64,000 nucleotides of DNA from Dyadobacter sp. CY356 (GCF_021440195.1 NZ_JAJTSZ010000007.1:269719-333718); one strand, 5' to 3'; counted from the first letter of the stretch, positions 17,781 to 27,570 are shown. The notes: generated by a model from the letters alone, not told the origin. Numbers and translations: made by a program.

Positions 17781-18803
17781 ATGAGTAAAAAACTTTCCAT
17801 ACGGGATATAGGAAAAGAATTGGGGATATCAATTACAACGGTTTCTTTCATTCTGAACGGTAAGGCCAAGGAAAAAAGAATCAGTGAAGCACTTACTGAA
17901 AAGGTTTTGAAGTTCGTCGAAGAGGTGAATTTCAAACCCAATATGATGGCACAGGGATTACGGACCGGCAAATCGAAAATTATCTGCCTGATGGTGGAAG
18001 ATATTTCCAATAACCTTCTTTTTGCCCAGGTTGCCAGACTGATCGAGGAAGAGGCGCATAATCAAGGTTACCGGATTATTTATTGCAGCACAGATAACAA
18101 AACAGAAAAGGCCATAGAACTGATCCGGCTTTTCCGCGACCGGTCGATTGACGGATTTATTATCACGCCTCCCGAGGGAATCGAAGATGAAATTCAATCA
18201 TTGATTGACGAGGATATACCAGTCGTTTTGATTGACAGAAACCTTCCGAAATTAAAATGCAATTATGTCGGGATTGAAAATCTTAATAGCAGCTGCCAGG
18301 CAATTAACCATTTAATTACAAATGGTTTTAAAAATATTGCTTTTGTTTCGATTGAATCTGATCAGATGCAAATGGCTGACCGTGAAGGTGGTTATGAAAA
18401 AGCTGTGAAAGATGCCGGACTTAAAACCTTTGTCAAAAAACTAAATTTTTATAACGGCGAAGAACAAAATGTTAACGAGATCGCTTCTTTTTTAAGTACG
18501 AACAAAGAAATTGACGCAGTTTTCTTCTCCACCAACTATATCGGTGTCTGGGGTTTGCAGGCGATTAAAAGTCTGAAACTCAATATTCCCAATGATATTG
18601 CCGTCGTTTCATTTGACGATCAGGATCTTTTTAAATTTTACAGTCCCTCTATTACCGTTGTGGCGCAGCCTGTGCCGGAGCTTTCCACGCACATTATCAG
18701 GCTTATGCTGAACGCTTTAAAAGAAAAGGATATTAACATTCACGAGATTATTCTTCCAGCCCAACTGATCATCAGGGATTCTTCAACAAAAACGGCGTCT
18801 TAA
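17781..18803 (+). CDS. LacI-family transcriptional regulator
   Basis: The ATG at 17781 is preferred over the upstream in-frame start at 17721, because LacI proteins begin just before the HTH (MSKKLSIRDIGKELGISITT); length is 340 residues. The HTH and hinge run to about residue 60, and the sugar-binding periplasmic-binding-protein-like domain follows with AQVARLIEEEAHNQGYRII, FRDRSIDGFIITPP, PVVLIDRN and IAVVSFDDQDLFKF. It sits 114 bp after the GH92 gene on the same strand. Two matching palindromes at 15248-15264 and 18867-18883 flank it, so it probably controls the GH92 and DUF1080/dehydrogenase transcripts in response to a sugar ligand. Confidence 0.9.
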   Translation: MSKKLSIRDIGKELGISITTVSFILNGKAKEKRISEALTEKVLKFVEEVNFKPNMMAQGLRTGKSKIICLMVEDISNNLLFAQVARLIEEEAHNQGYRIIYCSTDNKTEKAIELIRLFRDRSIDGFIITPPEGIEDEIQSLIDEDIPVVLIDRNLPKLKCNYVGIENLNSSCQAINHLITNGFKNIAFVSIESDQMQMADREGGYEKAVKDAGLKTFVKKLNFYNGEEQNVNEIASFLSTNKEIDAVFFSTNYIGVWGLQAIKSLKLNIPNDIAVVSFDDQDLFKFYSPSITVVAQPVPELSTHIIRLMLNALKEKDINIHEIILPAQLIIRDSSTKTAS

Positions 18804-19226
18804 AATTCATCCTGCCGGAGGTAATTTTCATACTACCTGTTGAAAAATTATTAATATCTAAGTAAGTTTGCTAAACCGATTTAGTGTTGATAACTAAAAT
18901 CACCTTGCAAATTCCTCTGAATAGTAACCTGAAATCATCAAGATATAATTATTCCTAACGTTTAGCTTTTTCCGGCAGATCCAACGGCGGTTTATTTTAA
19001 CAACCTGCAAGTTGGATCTGTTAATTTGCAATGAATTCGCATTTTGATTTTTATAAGAATCAGGATTGCAATTACTTCGCCCCGAAATCTGGCTTATGCA
19101 TTATGAAATAGTATGTTAAAATGAATGAGATTGATTTTTCAGCAGAAAAGAAATGTGATTTTCCCGATTCTTATATCGTAATTTGTACCTCTTTTTATCT
19201 ATAAACCTATTAAGCTTACTTTTTGT
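18804..19226. other. Intergenic regulatory region (423 bp)
   Basis: No coding potential seen. It contains the LacI-type operator (18867-18883) and an inverted repeat with perfect 10-bp arms, CAGATCCAAC (18976-18985) and GTTGGATCTG (19011-19020), separated by 25 bases. The second element could be another operator or the terminator of the lacI-type gene, but it has no T-run. The promoter of the 19227 gene must lie here. Confidence 0.45.
18867..18883 (+). promoter_or_regulatory. Second putative LacI-family operator
   Basis: TTTGCTAAACCGATTTA differs by one base from the site at 15248-15264 and is an imperfect palindrome (CTAAACCGATTTAG). It is about 340 bp upstream of the DUF1080/dehydrogenase transcript and about 65 bp past the regulator's stop codon. 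Confidence 0.6.
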
Positions 19227-21077
19227 ATGTTTAAACCTAACAGTTTCTTTTTACAATTTATCGCCTGGGGTCTGGGAGTGATAGCCGTGCAATCTGCTTT
19301 TGCACAGGAGGCTATTCCTCTTAACGACCTAAGCGCATTTACGAACAAAGCCGGCAATTGGAAAATTGTGGGCGACGCCTCTGTTGATATTTCCAAAGTC
19401 AATGTTTTGAATACCAAACCTGGTAAAGGAGTTTTAGCCTCTATTCACGAAAAAGGAAAGTACGGTCAGGAATACGAATTAATCTCCAATTTCAAACATG
19501 GAGATCTGGATATTGAAATGGATTTTATGTTGACAAAAGAATCCAATTCAGGTATTTATCTGCAAGGCAATTATGAAGTTCAGCTATTTGATAGCTGGGG
19601 TAAAAAAACGGCTAAGTATAACGACAACGGCGGAATTTACGAACGCTGGAATGATTCAAAACCAGAAGGCGAAAAAGGTTACGAAGGTTATGCACCTCGT
19701 TTCAATGTAGCCAAAGCTCCTGGTTTGTGGCAAAATATCAAAATTTCTTACCAGGCTCCGCGTTTCGATGCCGCCGGAAAGAAAATTTCTAACGCTGTGT
19801 TTTTGAAAATTATTCTGAACGGCGTTCTTATCCATGAAAATGTAGCAGTGAGCGGCCCGACACGTGGTTCTCTTACAGCAGAAGACGTTGCGATGGGGCC
19901 TATCCGTATCCAGGGGGATCACGGTTCACTGGCGATCAAAAACATTGTGATCAATAATTTTGACAAAAAACCGGGAACGTTATCAGACCTTACTTATAAG
20001 ACTTATTACGGAAATCTTTCTGATAAAGAAGATCTTTCAAAACAAAAAGTAGCGGAATCCGGAAAAACGGATGCGCTTACCTGGGAGATTTTGAAAGAAG
20101 CTAATAACTACTCTTTCGTTTACAACGGAAAATATAACGCACCCACAGCCGGTGATTATAATTTCAGATTGCAGGCCGCTGGAAATTCTTACCTGAAAAT
20201 TGATGGAAAAGATGTTTTACCACTGGAAAGCAGAGACAATAACGGCTTCCGTCAGGCAAAAACTACGTTAGCTGCCGGCACGCATAATATTGAGCTTTTC
20301 AACAACAAAACAGAAGGCTGGATGAAACCGGTTCTTGGACTTTGGGTTTCCGGCCCTGGTTTCAGAGAAACTTCTTTGAATACTTTAAGCTCCGGCGCAA
20401 CGGGTGGTGGCGTGGACCCTATCCTGGTTACGGCCAACACCAATACGGTTATGCGCAGTTTTATGGATTTCAAAAAAACACCTGCTGCAAAAAATATCCG
20501 TATTGTACATGCAGTTTCAGTAGGAAGTCCTTCTAATCTGCATTATACCTATGACCTTGAAAAAGGCGCGGTTTTGCAGGTTTGGCGTGGAGAATTTCTT
20601 GATGCAACACCAATGTGGCACGACCGCGGTGATGGTTCATCCCGTCCACGTGGCAGCGTTACGCTTTTAGGAAATGATATGTTGCTTGGAAAAATCAACG
20701 GACAATCTGCCTGGGTGGCAGATACTACCGGAAGCGGCTACCGTCCAAAAGGATATTCACTGGATGATACGGATGCGCCTACATTCAATTACATCGCTTT
20801 CGGTTCTCCGGTTTCTGATCATCTTTCAGTAGTGAATAACCAATATTTCGAACGCGAAGTAAAAGTTGCTAATCCTGTAAAAGATCTTGTAGCGAAACTG
20901 GCAGAAGGTACTTCAATTGAAAAAGTTTCAGAAGGACTTTACGCGGTTAACAACAAATCGTATTTTATCCAGATTACCGACAAAACGGTGAAACCTGAGA
21001 TCAGAACGGTTAATGGAAACCAGGAACTGATTGTTCCGGTGAAAAACGGAGATCTGAAATATGCCATCTTATTCTAA
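19227..21077 (+). CDS. Large secreted DUF1080 protein
   Basis: A 616-residue exported protein (signal to about residue 26, ...QSAFAQ). The DUF1080 domain occupies about 30-250: ELISNFKHGDLDIEMDF, ESNSGIYLQGNYEVQLFDSW, IKISYQAPRFDAAGKK and MGPIRIQGDHGS. A second beta-rich region (about 250-390; NYSFVYNGKYNAPTAGDYNF, then an AAGTHNIELFNN turn) is PA14-like. The C-terminal 200 residues (a GAVLQVWRGEFLDATPMWHDRG segment, cut here as GAVLQVWRGEFLD) are not recognised. It is 34 bp upstream of, and surely co-transcribed with, the dehydrogenase gene. The likely role is carbohydrate binding or hydrolysis of oxidised glycosides in the periplasm. Confidence 0.85.
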   Translation: MFKPNSFFLQFIAWGLGVIAVQSAFAQEAIPLNDLSAFTNKAGNWKIVGDASVDISKVNVLNTKPGKGVLASIHEKGKYGQEYELISNFKHGDLDIEMDFMLTKESNSGIYLQGNYEVQLFDSWGKKTAKYNDNGGIYERWNDSKPEGEKGYEGYAPRFNVAKAPGLWQNIKISYQAPRFDAAGKKISNAVFLKIILNGVLIHENVAVSGPTRGSLTAEDVAMGPIRIQGDHGSLAIKNIVINNFDKKPGTLSDLTYKTYYGNLSDKEDLSKQKVAESGKTDALTWEILKEANNYSFVYNGKYNAPTAGDYNFRLQAAGNSYLKIDGKDVLPLESRDNNGFRQAKTTLAAGTHNIELFNNKTEGWMKPVLGLWVSGPGFRETSLNTLSSGATGGGVDPILVTANTNTVMRSFMDFKKTPAAKNIRIVHAVSVGSPSNLHYTYDLEKGAVLQVWRGEFLDATPMWHDRGDGSSRPRGSVTLLGNDMLLGKINGQSAWVADTTGSGYRPKGYSLDDTDAPTFNYIAFGSPVSDHLSVVNNQYFEREVKVANPVKDLVAKLAEGTSIEKVSEGLYAVNNKSYFIQITDKTVKPEIRTVNGNQELIVPVKNGDLKYAILF

Positions 21078-21111
21078 TTAAAGTAATCAAAGCTATAAGC
21101 TGATAATAACA

Positions 21112-23055
21112 ATGAAAAAAATTGCTCAAATAGCATTAATCATTTTGGCGGCTCTACCGATGGTAAAAGCTCAGGAATCGCCAAAAGAGGAAGATTTTTA
21201 CAAGATCATCACGCCGCCGATTCCCGAGGGAATTGTGTTGGAAGTTGGTGGTTTGACCAGTTTGCCAAACGGATCTTTGGGAATTTCAACCCGCCGTGGA
21301 GATGTCTGGATCGTGGATAATCCTACTAGCCGTACGCCTTATTTCAGAAAATTCGCAACGGGTTTGCACGAAATCCTTGGTCTTGCTTACAAAGACGGTG
21401 TTTTGTATTGCGCGCAACGTGGTGAACTGACAAAACTGATCGACAAAAACGGTGATGGAAAAGCGGATGTTTATGAAACAGTTTACGCCTGGCCATTATC
21501 AGGGCATTACCATGAATATTCTTTTGGACCGAAAGTTGCTCCGGACGGAAGCTTTTTCGTAAGTGGAAACGTAGCTTTTGGTGACGAAGAATGGTGGAGA
21601 GGCGAAAGCCGTGTTCCGGGCCGCGGATGGATTTTCCGTATCACGCCGGATGGAAAGTTTGAGCCATACGCAACAGGCGTTCGCTCTCCTGCGGGTATCA
21701 GTATGCTCGCCGGCGAACTTTGGTATACAGATAACCAGGGTGACTGGATGGGAACTGGTGGCGTTTTCCCTGTTAAAAAAGGTGGATTTATGGGACATCC
21801 GGCTGGTCTGAAATGGGCTGAACTACCAAATTCTCCTGTTAAATTGACTGAAAAACAATTCTTCGCGGAACGCGATAACCGTCAGGAAAGAGATGCAAAT
21901 AACCGTGCGATCAAACCTGAAAATACAAGAAAAGAAGAGCCTCAGTTTTTATATCAACTGAAAGAAAAATATCCTATGGTTCAGCTTCCGGCTGTTTGGT
22001 TGCCTTATGGTGTTCACGGAGTTTCTACTTCTGAACTGATTATGGATGAAACAAAAGGAGGCTTCGGTCCATTTACCGGCCAGGTTTTTGTTGGTGACCA
22101 GGGACAAAGTAACATCATGCGTCTGGTACTTGAAAAAGTAAAAGGTGAATATCAGGGTGCTTCTATCGGATTCCGCAGCGGATTCCAGTCGGGCGTTTTG
22201 CGTATGGCTTTTGACAAGGATGGTTCTATGTTCGTGGGTGAAACAAACCGTGGATGGGGTTCGGCAGGTGATGCCAATCAGGGATTGCAGCGTTTGGTTT
22301 GGAATGGAAAAATGCCGTTTGAAATGTATACTGTGAAGGCACAGCCTGATGGTTTTGAAATTGAATTCACTATGCCGGTTGACCGCAAATCTGCGGAAGA
22401 TCTTGATTCTTACAAAGTGAGCAGCTATTTATACAAACACTATCCTGTATACGGAAGTCCTCCGATCAATCCGGAAGAAGTAAATGTGAAGGGTGTGAAA
22501 GTATCAGAAGATGGCAAAAAAGTGAGAATCGTACTGGATGGAATGCGTCAGTATTACGTGCATAAAATTCAGCTTGAAGGTGTACGTGCTGCCGGAAATT
22601 ACTGGTCACTGGTTCACCCGGACGCATACTATACTTTAAACAACATCCCTGACGGTGAGAAATTGAAATCTGCTGATTTGAAAACATCCAGATCAGGAAA
22701 CGTGAAAGCAACAGAAGCCGCACCGGTAAAAGAACATATTTCTCCGGATGGAAAAGGAAAAGCTGCACCGGCAAAAACAGCCTCAGCTTCAAAAGCACCA
22801 ACATGGGAAGAAGTAAAACCATTGCTTACTAAAAATACATGTCTGGCTTGTCATGCAACCGACAAAAAAGTAGTTGGCCCGGCTTATGTTGATGTTGCGA
22901 AACGTAAGTATACCAATCAGCAGATTGTTGATTTGATCTACGCTCCAAAACCTGAAAACTGGCCTGATTTTGCGACACCAATGGCTCCAATGCCACAGGT
23001 TCCAAAAGGAGACGCGATGAAAATTGCTGCCTGGATCAACTCTTTGGCAAAATAA
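21112..23055 (+). CDS. Beta-propeller (glucose/sorbosone dehydrogenase-like) protein with C-terminal cytochrome c
   Basis: A 647-residue periplasmic protein (signal ending MVKAQ). Residues about 25-430 look like a six-bladed propeller of the membrane-bound dehydrogenase/GSDH type: GGLTSLPNGSLGISTRRGDV, GLAYKDGVLYCAQRGEL, DKNGDGKADVYE, SFGPKVAPDGSFFVSGN and GFRSGFQSGVLRMAFDKDG. A proline/alanine/lysine linker leads to a class I cytochrome c with the heme motif CLACH (near residue 577) and a likely Met ligand in FATPMAPMPQV. The fused heme implies electron transfer to the respiratory chain. It forms an operon with the DUF1080 gene. Confidence 0.87.
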   Translation: MKKIAQIALIILAALPMVKAQESPKEEDFYKIITPPIPEGIVLEVGGLTSLPNGSLGISTRRGDVWIVDNPTSRTPYFRKFATGLHEILGLAYKDGVLYCAQRGELTKLIDKNGDGKADVYETVYAWPLSGHYHEYSFGPKVAPDGSFFVSGNVAFGDEEWWRGESRVPGRGWIFRITPDGKFEPYATGVRSPAGISMLAGELWYTDNQGDWMGTGGVFPVKKGGFMGHPAGLKWAELPNSPVKLTEKQFFAERDNRQERDANNRAIKPENTRKEEPQFLYQLKEKYPMVQLPAVWLPYGVHGVSTSELIMDETKGGFGPFTGQVFVGDQGQSNIMRLVLEKVKGEYQGASIGFRSGFQSGVLRMAFDKDGSMFVGETNRGWGSAGDANQGLQRLVWNGKMPFEMYTVKAQPDGFEIEFTMPVDRKSAEDLDSYKVSSYLYKHYPVYGSPPINPEEVNVKGVKVSEDGKKVRIVLDGMRQYYVHKIQLEGVRAAGNYWSLVHPDAYYTLNNIPDGEKLKSADLKTSRSGNVKATEAAPVKEHISPDGKGKAAPAKTASASKAPTWEEVKPLLTKNTCLACHATDKKVVGPAYVDVAKRKYTNQQIVDLIYAPKPENWPDFATPMAPMPQVPKGDAMKIAAWINSLAK

Positions 23056-23077
23056 CAAATCTGAAAAATATTACTGG

Positions 23078-23112
23078 CAGGTCACTTCTTCATTGAGGTG
23101 GCCTGTTTTTTT
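23078..23112 (+). terminator. Intrinsic terminator of the DUF1080/dehydrogenase operon
   Basis: Arms CAGGTCAC (23078-23085) and GTGGCCTG (23098-23105, one G-U pair) followed by seven T. Confidence 0.75.
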
Positions 23113-23226
23113 GTGATTTAAACGGAAAACAGCATTCTTTAAAATACAGGGAAAATGCATTCTTTGGAAAACTAAACGTTTTTTTCGCAAAATTGCGTTA
23201 GTAATCAATACCATGATCAATTTATA

Positions 23227-25785
23227 ATGTCTTCGAAAAGAAACAGATCATTTACAAAGTCTGTAAAAGGCAAAGTGCTTTTGGGCTTCTTCGTGGCCGC
23301 CATTGCACTGGGATCTTCATGGATTGTCAGTAAAATCGCTTTCGAAAATATGCTGGAAAAGCTGGAAATCCTTTCTACTCCCAGTGAAAAATTACGGATT
23401 GTCAATAAGGTCTTCAAAGACATTCTTTTACTTGATCAACTACAAAATGCCAGGCCACTTCCTGAAAAAGAAGATTCGGTAAGGCAGCAGTTTTTACACC
23501 AGTCAGCACAGCTGATCAGTACGCTGGATACGTTAAGTTTCTTTTGTCGTGATACACCGTTGCAGGTTATACGTATTGACTCGATGAAAAGTATCCTCAT
23601 CGCCAGGGATAGCATTTATAGTGATTATGTCAGAGTTAGGTCGAAACTGGTAAATAATAAAGCACTCTCAGAAGAAGTCAGTAGCATTTCAGGGCTTATT
23701 ACCACCAAGAAAAGAAAGAGACCGGACAGCACCGTCATTACTACGGAGAGAAGAACAACTACAACAACTGTTTACACGGAGCCCGTGGTTTCCTCAGCTC
23801 CCGAAGAAAAAAAGGGATTTTTCAACCGGGTTTTTAACAAAAAAGTAAAAACCCCACCTCCTGCCCCGCTACCCAAAGTGATCAGAAAAGAAGAAGTTAC
23901 TTCCCATATTGATACGCTTAAAGTGGCCAGGGAAGACAGCACTATTGAACAAGTAGGAGTGGCAGTGCAGGCTATTGAAAAATCACAACGCGCACGTACC
24001 GATCGTTTTGTGAACCGGGAACATGAGCTGACCACGGCCGGGAATGCACTTGTAGGGCAGTTGCGGAGTGTGATGCAGGAGGTAGAAGGAGAAATTGTTC
24101 GCCAGGCCAGTATGGATGGTTTGCAAACCCAAAATATGGTTGGAGAAAGTATCAACCAGATCGAATACATCATGATCGGATTTTTCTTCCTTACTGCCCT
24201 ACTGGCTTATTTTATTTTCACAGATATTACCAGAAGCAGCAAATACCGCTATGCTTTGGAAGAGGCAAAAGAAGAAGCCGAATATCACAGCATGGCAAAA
24301 CAACGATTTTTATCCAACATGAGCCATGAAATCAGGACGCCGCTGCAATCGATCATAGGTTATGCCGAGGCTTTAAAAAAAGAAGAAAAACCAAAAAAGG
24401 AAGATCTGGAAACGCTCCATTCAGCATCAGAGCATTTACTTTATCTGGTAAATGAAGTGCTGGATTACAGCCGGATCATTTCTGACCAGTTCACTTTTGA
24501 AGAAAGAAATTTTGCAATAACACCCTTGCTAAACGAAGTCGTGAAAATGTTGGGGCCGACAGCCACTTCCAAATCGCTGGTTTTGTCTTTGGAAAATACA
24601 CTTGGCAATGAGGTGTATCTGAAGGGAGATCCTTTCAGGCTTCGCCAGATTTTATATAATCTACTGACAAATGCCATCAAATTCACAGAAAAAGGCCAGG
24701 TAGTATTAAGAGTTTCACACACTGAAATAAAAAATAATATTGCTGTGAAGTTTGAAGTCGAAGATTCCGGAATCGGATTGTCAAAAGAACAGTTGAGCCG
24801 GGTTTTCAATCAATTTGAACAGGCGGATCCTTCCATTGCCCGTCGTTTCGGCGGAACTGGTTTGGGGTTGAGTATTGTAAAAGCGCTGGTTGATGCGATG
24901 GGCGGGACTATTGAAGTTAACAGTACTTTGAATAAAGGGACCACATTTACAGTCAATACAGAGTTCCTCACAGGTGAAATCCCTTCCGGGGTCAACGACC
25001 AGTCCTCAGAAAAAAATTACAATATAACCGGCAAGGTCTGGCTTGTGGATGATGATGCCTTCATCTTGAAATGGTGTGCTTCGGTTTTGGAAACACATCA
25101 TGTCGCGCATGATTGTTTTTCTTCGGCCGAGGAAGTATTAGAAAAAGAGTGGGATGAAGAAGTTACCGTGGTGCTAACAGATATGCGAATGCCTGGCCTG
25201 AACGGTGCCGAATTATGTCAGCAATTAAGAAAAGTAGCTTCAAAATCGGTAAAGATTTATGTATTGACTGCCCAGGCTTTGCCGGAAGAACAGAGCAAAC
25301 TTTTAGAAATGGGATTTGACGGGATTTTGATGAAGCCATTTCATTCCACTGAAATTCTGGATTTGTTGCAGGCAAATTCCGATAATCAGCCAGCAAAAAT
25401 CCCGGCCAGCTTGGCCATTGAAAATCCCGAAAAACTTTCAAATGCACCTGATTTCAGTGTACTTGAAGAAATGACTTTTGGCGATGAAACATTATTAAAA
25501 GAAATTCTTGAACAATTCGTAAAAGATACCCGAAATGATTTGTCTGATTTAAAAGAATCCATTTCGGTGCATAATACTGAAAAAATAACAGACATAGCGC
25601 ATCGTTTATCTGGCCGGATCGGGCAAATTGGAGCACCTGAAATATCTGTTCAATTTAGAAAAATCGAAATTTCACTCAGGGAAAACCCGGAAAGCATGAC
25701 AGCCTCCGAACTGAATAAAACAGTTGCAGAGGCTGATATATTAATTGAACAGATCGATGAAAAGATTTTGTCTTACTCGATATGA
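23227..25785 (+). CDS. Hybrid sensor histidine kinase with receiver and HPt domains
   Basis: An 852-residue kinase. TM1 is at about 18-36 and TM2 at about 316-337, with a long periplasmic region carrying a Thr-rich and Pro-rich segment (TTERRTTTTTVYTEP) and a basic patch. HisKA: SNMSHEIRTPLQSIIGYAE, His367. HATPase: NLLTNAIKFTEKG, EDSGIGL and GGTGLGLSI. Receiver: VVLTDMRMPGLNG, Asp652, and Lys in MKPF. HPt: IAHRLSGRIGQIGA, His792. All phosphorelay residues are present (His-Asp-His), so the final acceptor should be a separate receiver. The NtrC-type regulator converging on its 3' end (13-bp overlap) is the obvious candidate. Domain order resembles the kinase at 2580-4730. Confidence 0.9.
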   Translation: MSSKRNRSFTKSVKGKVLLGFFVAAIALGSSWIVSKIAFENMLEKLEILSTPSEKLRIVNKVFKDILLLDQLQNARPLPEKEDSVRQQFLHQSAQLISTLDTLSFFCRDTPLQVIRIDSMKSILIARDSIYSDYVRVRSKLVNNKALSEEVSSISGLITTKKRKRPDSTVITTERRTTTTTVYTEPVVSSAPEEKKGFFNRVFNKKVKTPPPAPLPKVIRKEEVTSHIDTLKVAREDSTIEQVGVAVQAIEKSQRARTDRFVNREHELTTAGNALVGQLRSVMQEVEGEIVRQASMDGLQTQNMVGESINQIEYIMIGFFFLTALLAYFIFTDITRSSKYRYALEEAKEEAEYHSMAKQRFLSNMSHEIRTPLQSIIGYAEALKKEEKPKKEDLETLHSASEHLLYLVNEVLDYSRIISDQFTFEERNFAITPLLNEVVKMLGPTATSKSLVLSLENTLGNEVYLKGDPFRLRQILYNLLTNAIKFTEKGQVVLRVSHTEIKNNIAVKFEVEDSGIGLSKEQLSRVFNQFEQADPSIARRFGGTGLGLSIVKALVDAMGGTIEVNSTLNKGTTFTVNTEFLTGEIPSGVNDQSSEKNYNITGKVWLVDDDAFILKWCASVLETHHVAHDCFSSAEEVLEKEWDEEVTVVLTDMRMPGLNGAELCQQLRKVASKSVKIYVLTAQALPEEQSKLLEMGFDGILMKPFHSTEILDLLQANSDNQPAKIPASLAIENPEKLSNAPDFSVLEEMTFGDETLLKEILEQFVKDTRNDLSDLKESISVHNTEKITDIAHRLSGRIGQIGAPEISVQFRKIEISLRENPESMTASELNKTVAEADILIEQIDEKILSYSI

Positions 25786-27137
25786 TACTTTTCAATTTTA
25801 TAGTAAAGTGTTTTGCGGTCTATGTTCAGAAGCTTTGCGGCTTTGCTTTTGTTATAACGAACATCCTGCAACACCTTTTCAATCATTTCCTTTTCATGCG
25901 TTTCCTGCAACAGTTTCAGGTCTGAGCCTCCGGGCAATTTCACCGGAGCAGCTGGCACAGCTTCCATAGAGGTGATCATTTCCTGCGGTAACGCTTTCAG
26001 ATCAGCAATTTCATCTTTCGATAAAAGCACAAGTCTTTTAATCACATTATTCAGTTCACGCAAATTACCCGGCCAGTCATATTTCAGGAAAATATCCATC
26101 ACTTCTCTGGATATTTCACGAACATTTCTTCCTAATTCCTCATTGGCCTTATCAACAAAATGCTGAATGAAAACATCAATATCCTCTCCTCTTTCACGTA
26201 ACGCAGGAACCTGAATTTTAAATTCATTCAAACGGTGATAAAGATCCTCTCTAAAATCGCCGGTCTGGGAAATCAACATCAAATCTTCATTGGTAGCAGC
26301 AATCAACCGCACATCCACCTTCACCGGATTTGTACTTCCAATCGGTACAACGATTCTTTCCTGCAAAGCACGAAGCAGTTTTATCTGCACATCATAGCCA
26401 AGATTCCCAATTTCGTCCAGAAATAGTGTTCCTCCGTCAGCAGCCTCAAACTGACCAATTTTATCTTGCAAAGCACCAGTGAAAGCACCTTTTTTATGTC
26501 CAAAAAGTTCGCTTGCGGCAAGATCTTTTGAAAGTGAGCCACAGTCAATCGCCACAAAGGGACCATCGCTGCGTTTACTTAGTCTGTGAATGGATTTGGC
26601 AACATGCTCCTTTCCGGTCCCACTCTCGCCCTGAATTATGACCGACATATCCGTAGGTGCAACCAAACGGACGTACTCATATAGTTGTTTCGAAATTTTG
26701 CTATTACCCTCAATAAAATCAAGCGATTGTTTTTCCGGCTTTTTTGTTGTTTTGACAGAAACAGTTTCTTTTCGATTCAGCGCCTCTTTCAGTACCATCA
26801 ATAATTCTTCCGGATTGACAGGCTTTGTGATGTAATCAAACGCTCCGCTCTGCATGGCAGTCACTGCCGTTCTGATATCATTAAAACTGGTCATGATCAG
26901 TGCCGGCGTTCTGTTACCTTCCTCTCTAAGTGATTTCAAAAGATCCAGCGAGTTTCCGTCCGGCAGCCGGTAATCCAGCATCAGCACTGCATATTTATCT
27001 GCACCATTAGAACGTATTGCTTCCCTCGCTCCCGCTATTGTTGAGCAAACCTGCACTTCATGGCCATGCTTACCAAGAAAATTACTTAGCAGTTTAGAAA
27101 ATGTGGTATCGTCTTCAACAAGGAGCAAGTGAGCCAT
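25773..27137 (-). CDS. NtrC-type sigma-54-dependent response regulator
   Basis: A 454-residue regulator: receiver about 1-120 with acceptor Asp55 (VLMLDYRLPDG) and Lys in TKPVN; AAA+ domain about 140-370 with Walker A GESGTGKEHVAKSIH, the sigma-54 contact loop GAFTGA, Walker B GGTLFLDEIGN and RLIAATNEDL; C-terminal Fis-type HTH (KSKAAKLLNIDRKTLYYKI). It should activate sigma-54 promoters when phosphorylated. It converges with the HPt-bearing kinase gene with a 13-bp overlap, suggesting a phosphorelay pair. No sigma-54 promoter was confidently found in the window. Confidence 0.93.
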   Translation of the reverse strand: MAHLLLVEDDTTFSKLLSNFLGKHGHEVQVCSTIAGAREAIRSNGADKYAVLMLDYRLPDGNSLDLLKSLREEGNRTPALIMTSFNDIRTAVTAMQSGAFDYITKPVNPEELLMVLKEALNRKETVSVKTTKKPEKQSLDFIEGNSKISKQLYEYVRLVAPTDMSVIIQGESGTGKEHVAKSIHRLSKRSDGPFVAIDCGSLSKDLAASELFGHKKGAFTGALQDKIGQFEAADGGTLFLDEIGNLGYDVQIKLLRALQERIVVPIGSTNPVKVDVRLIAATNEDLMLISQTGDFREDLYHRLNEFKIQVPALRERGEDIDVFIQHFVDKANEELGRNVREISREVMDIFLKYDWPGNLRELNNVIKRLVLLSKDEIADLKALPQEMITSMEAVPAAPVKLPGGSDLKLLQETHEKEMIEKVLQDVRYNKSKAAKLLNIDRKTLYYKIEKYHIE

Positions 27138-27208
27138 AAGGCAAAAAAGGATTAGATATTAAAAATTTCTTTATGTAACGATTTGCGGAAATGCAAAATT
27201 GCAAAAAT

Positions 27209-27250
27209 AAACGCCAAAAAGCCGGAGAATGTTCTGCTTTTCGGCGTTTT
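27209..27250 (-). terminator. Intrinsic terminator of the PepSY-like gene
   Basis: Arms AAACGCCaAAAAGC (27209-27222) and GCTTTTcGGCGTTT (27236-27249), located 15 bp past the stop of the minus-strand gene at 27265; the minus strand continues T-rich. Confidence 0.7.
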
Positions 27251-27264
27251 CTTTCTTAAAACGT

Positions 27265-27570
27265 TTATTCAACCTTCCTGCCGTCTTTATCCAGATTGAT
27301 TTTCGACATTTCACTTCCTTTTTTTACGATGATTTCAAAAAACTGGGTCTTATCTGGTTTTGTGATCAGAAATGCCTCAGTAATTTCCCATCCTGCATAG
27401 GCTCCGGCGGAGAGCGTGGATTTGATTGGTTCGGGTAAATCCTCCGGTTTTACAGACATTTTATCTTGTACTAAAACTTCTACACGACAATTGGTCATAG
27501 CATCAGATTTCGTGATAGAAATCAGAGATACTATTGACAGAGCCATCATGGCCAATGTTAGTCTTTTCAT
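27265..27570 (-). CDS. Small exported PepSY-like protein
   Basis: The frame begins upstream at 27594, but the ATG at 27570 starts a normal signal peptide (MKRLTLAMMALSIVSLIS), so I prefer it; length 101 residues. The mature part (EDLPEPIKSTLSAGAYAGWEI, cut as EDLPEPIKSTLS; then FFEIIVKKGSEMSKINLDKDG) has the strand-helix-strand pattern of Bacteroidota PepSY-like periplasmic proteins, in which a helix beginning with LP precedes a substrate-binding sheet. Their function is unclear. It is separately terminated and upstream of the sigma-54 regulator gene on the same strand. Confidence 0.65.
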   Translation of the reverse strand: MKRLTLAMMALSIVSLISITKSDAMTNCRVEVLVQDKMSVKPEDLPEPIKSTLSAGAYAGWEITEAFLITKPDKTQFFEIIVKKGSEMSKINLDKDGRKVE

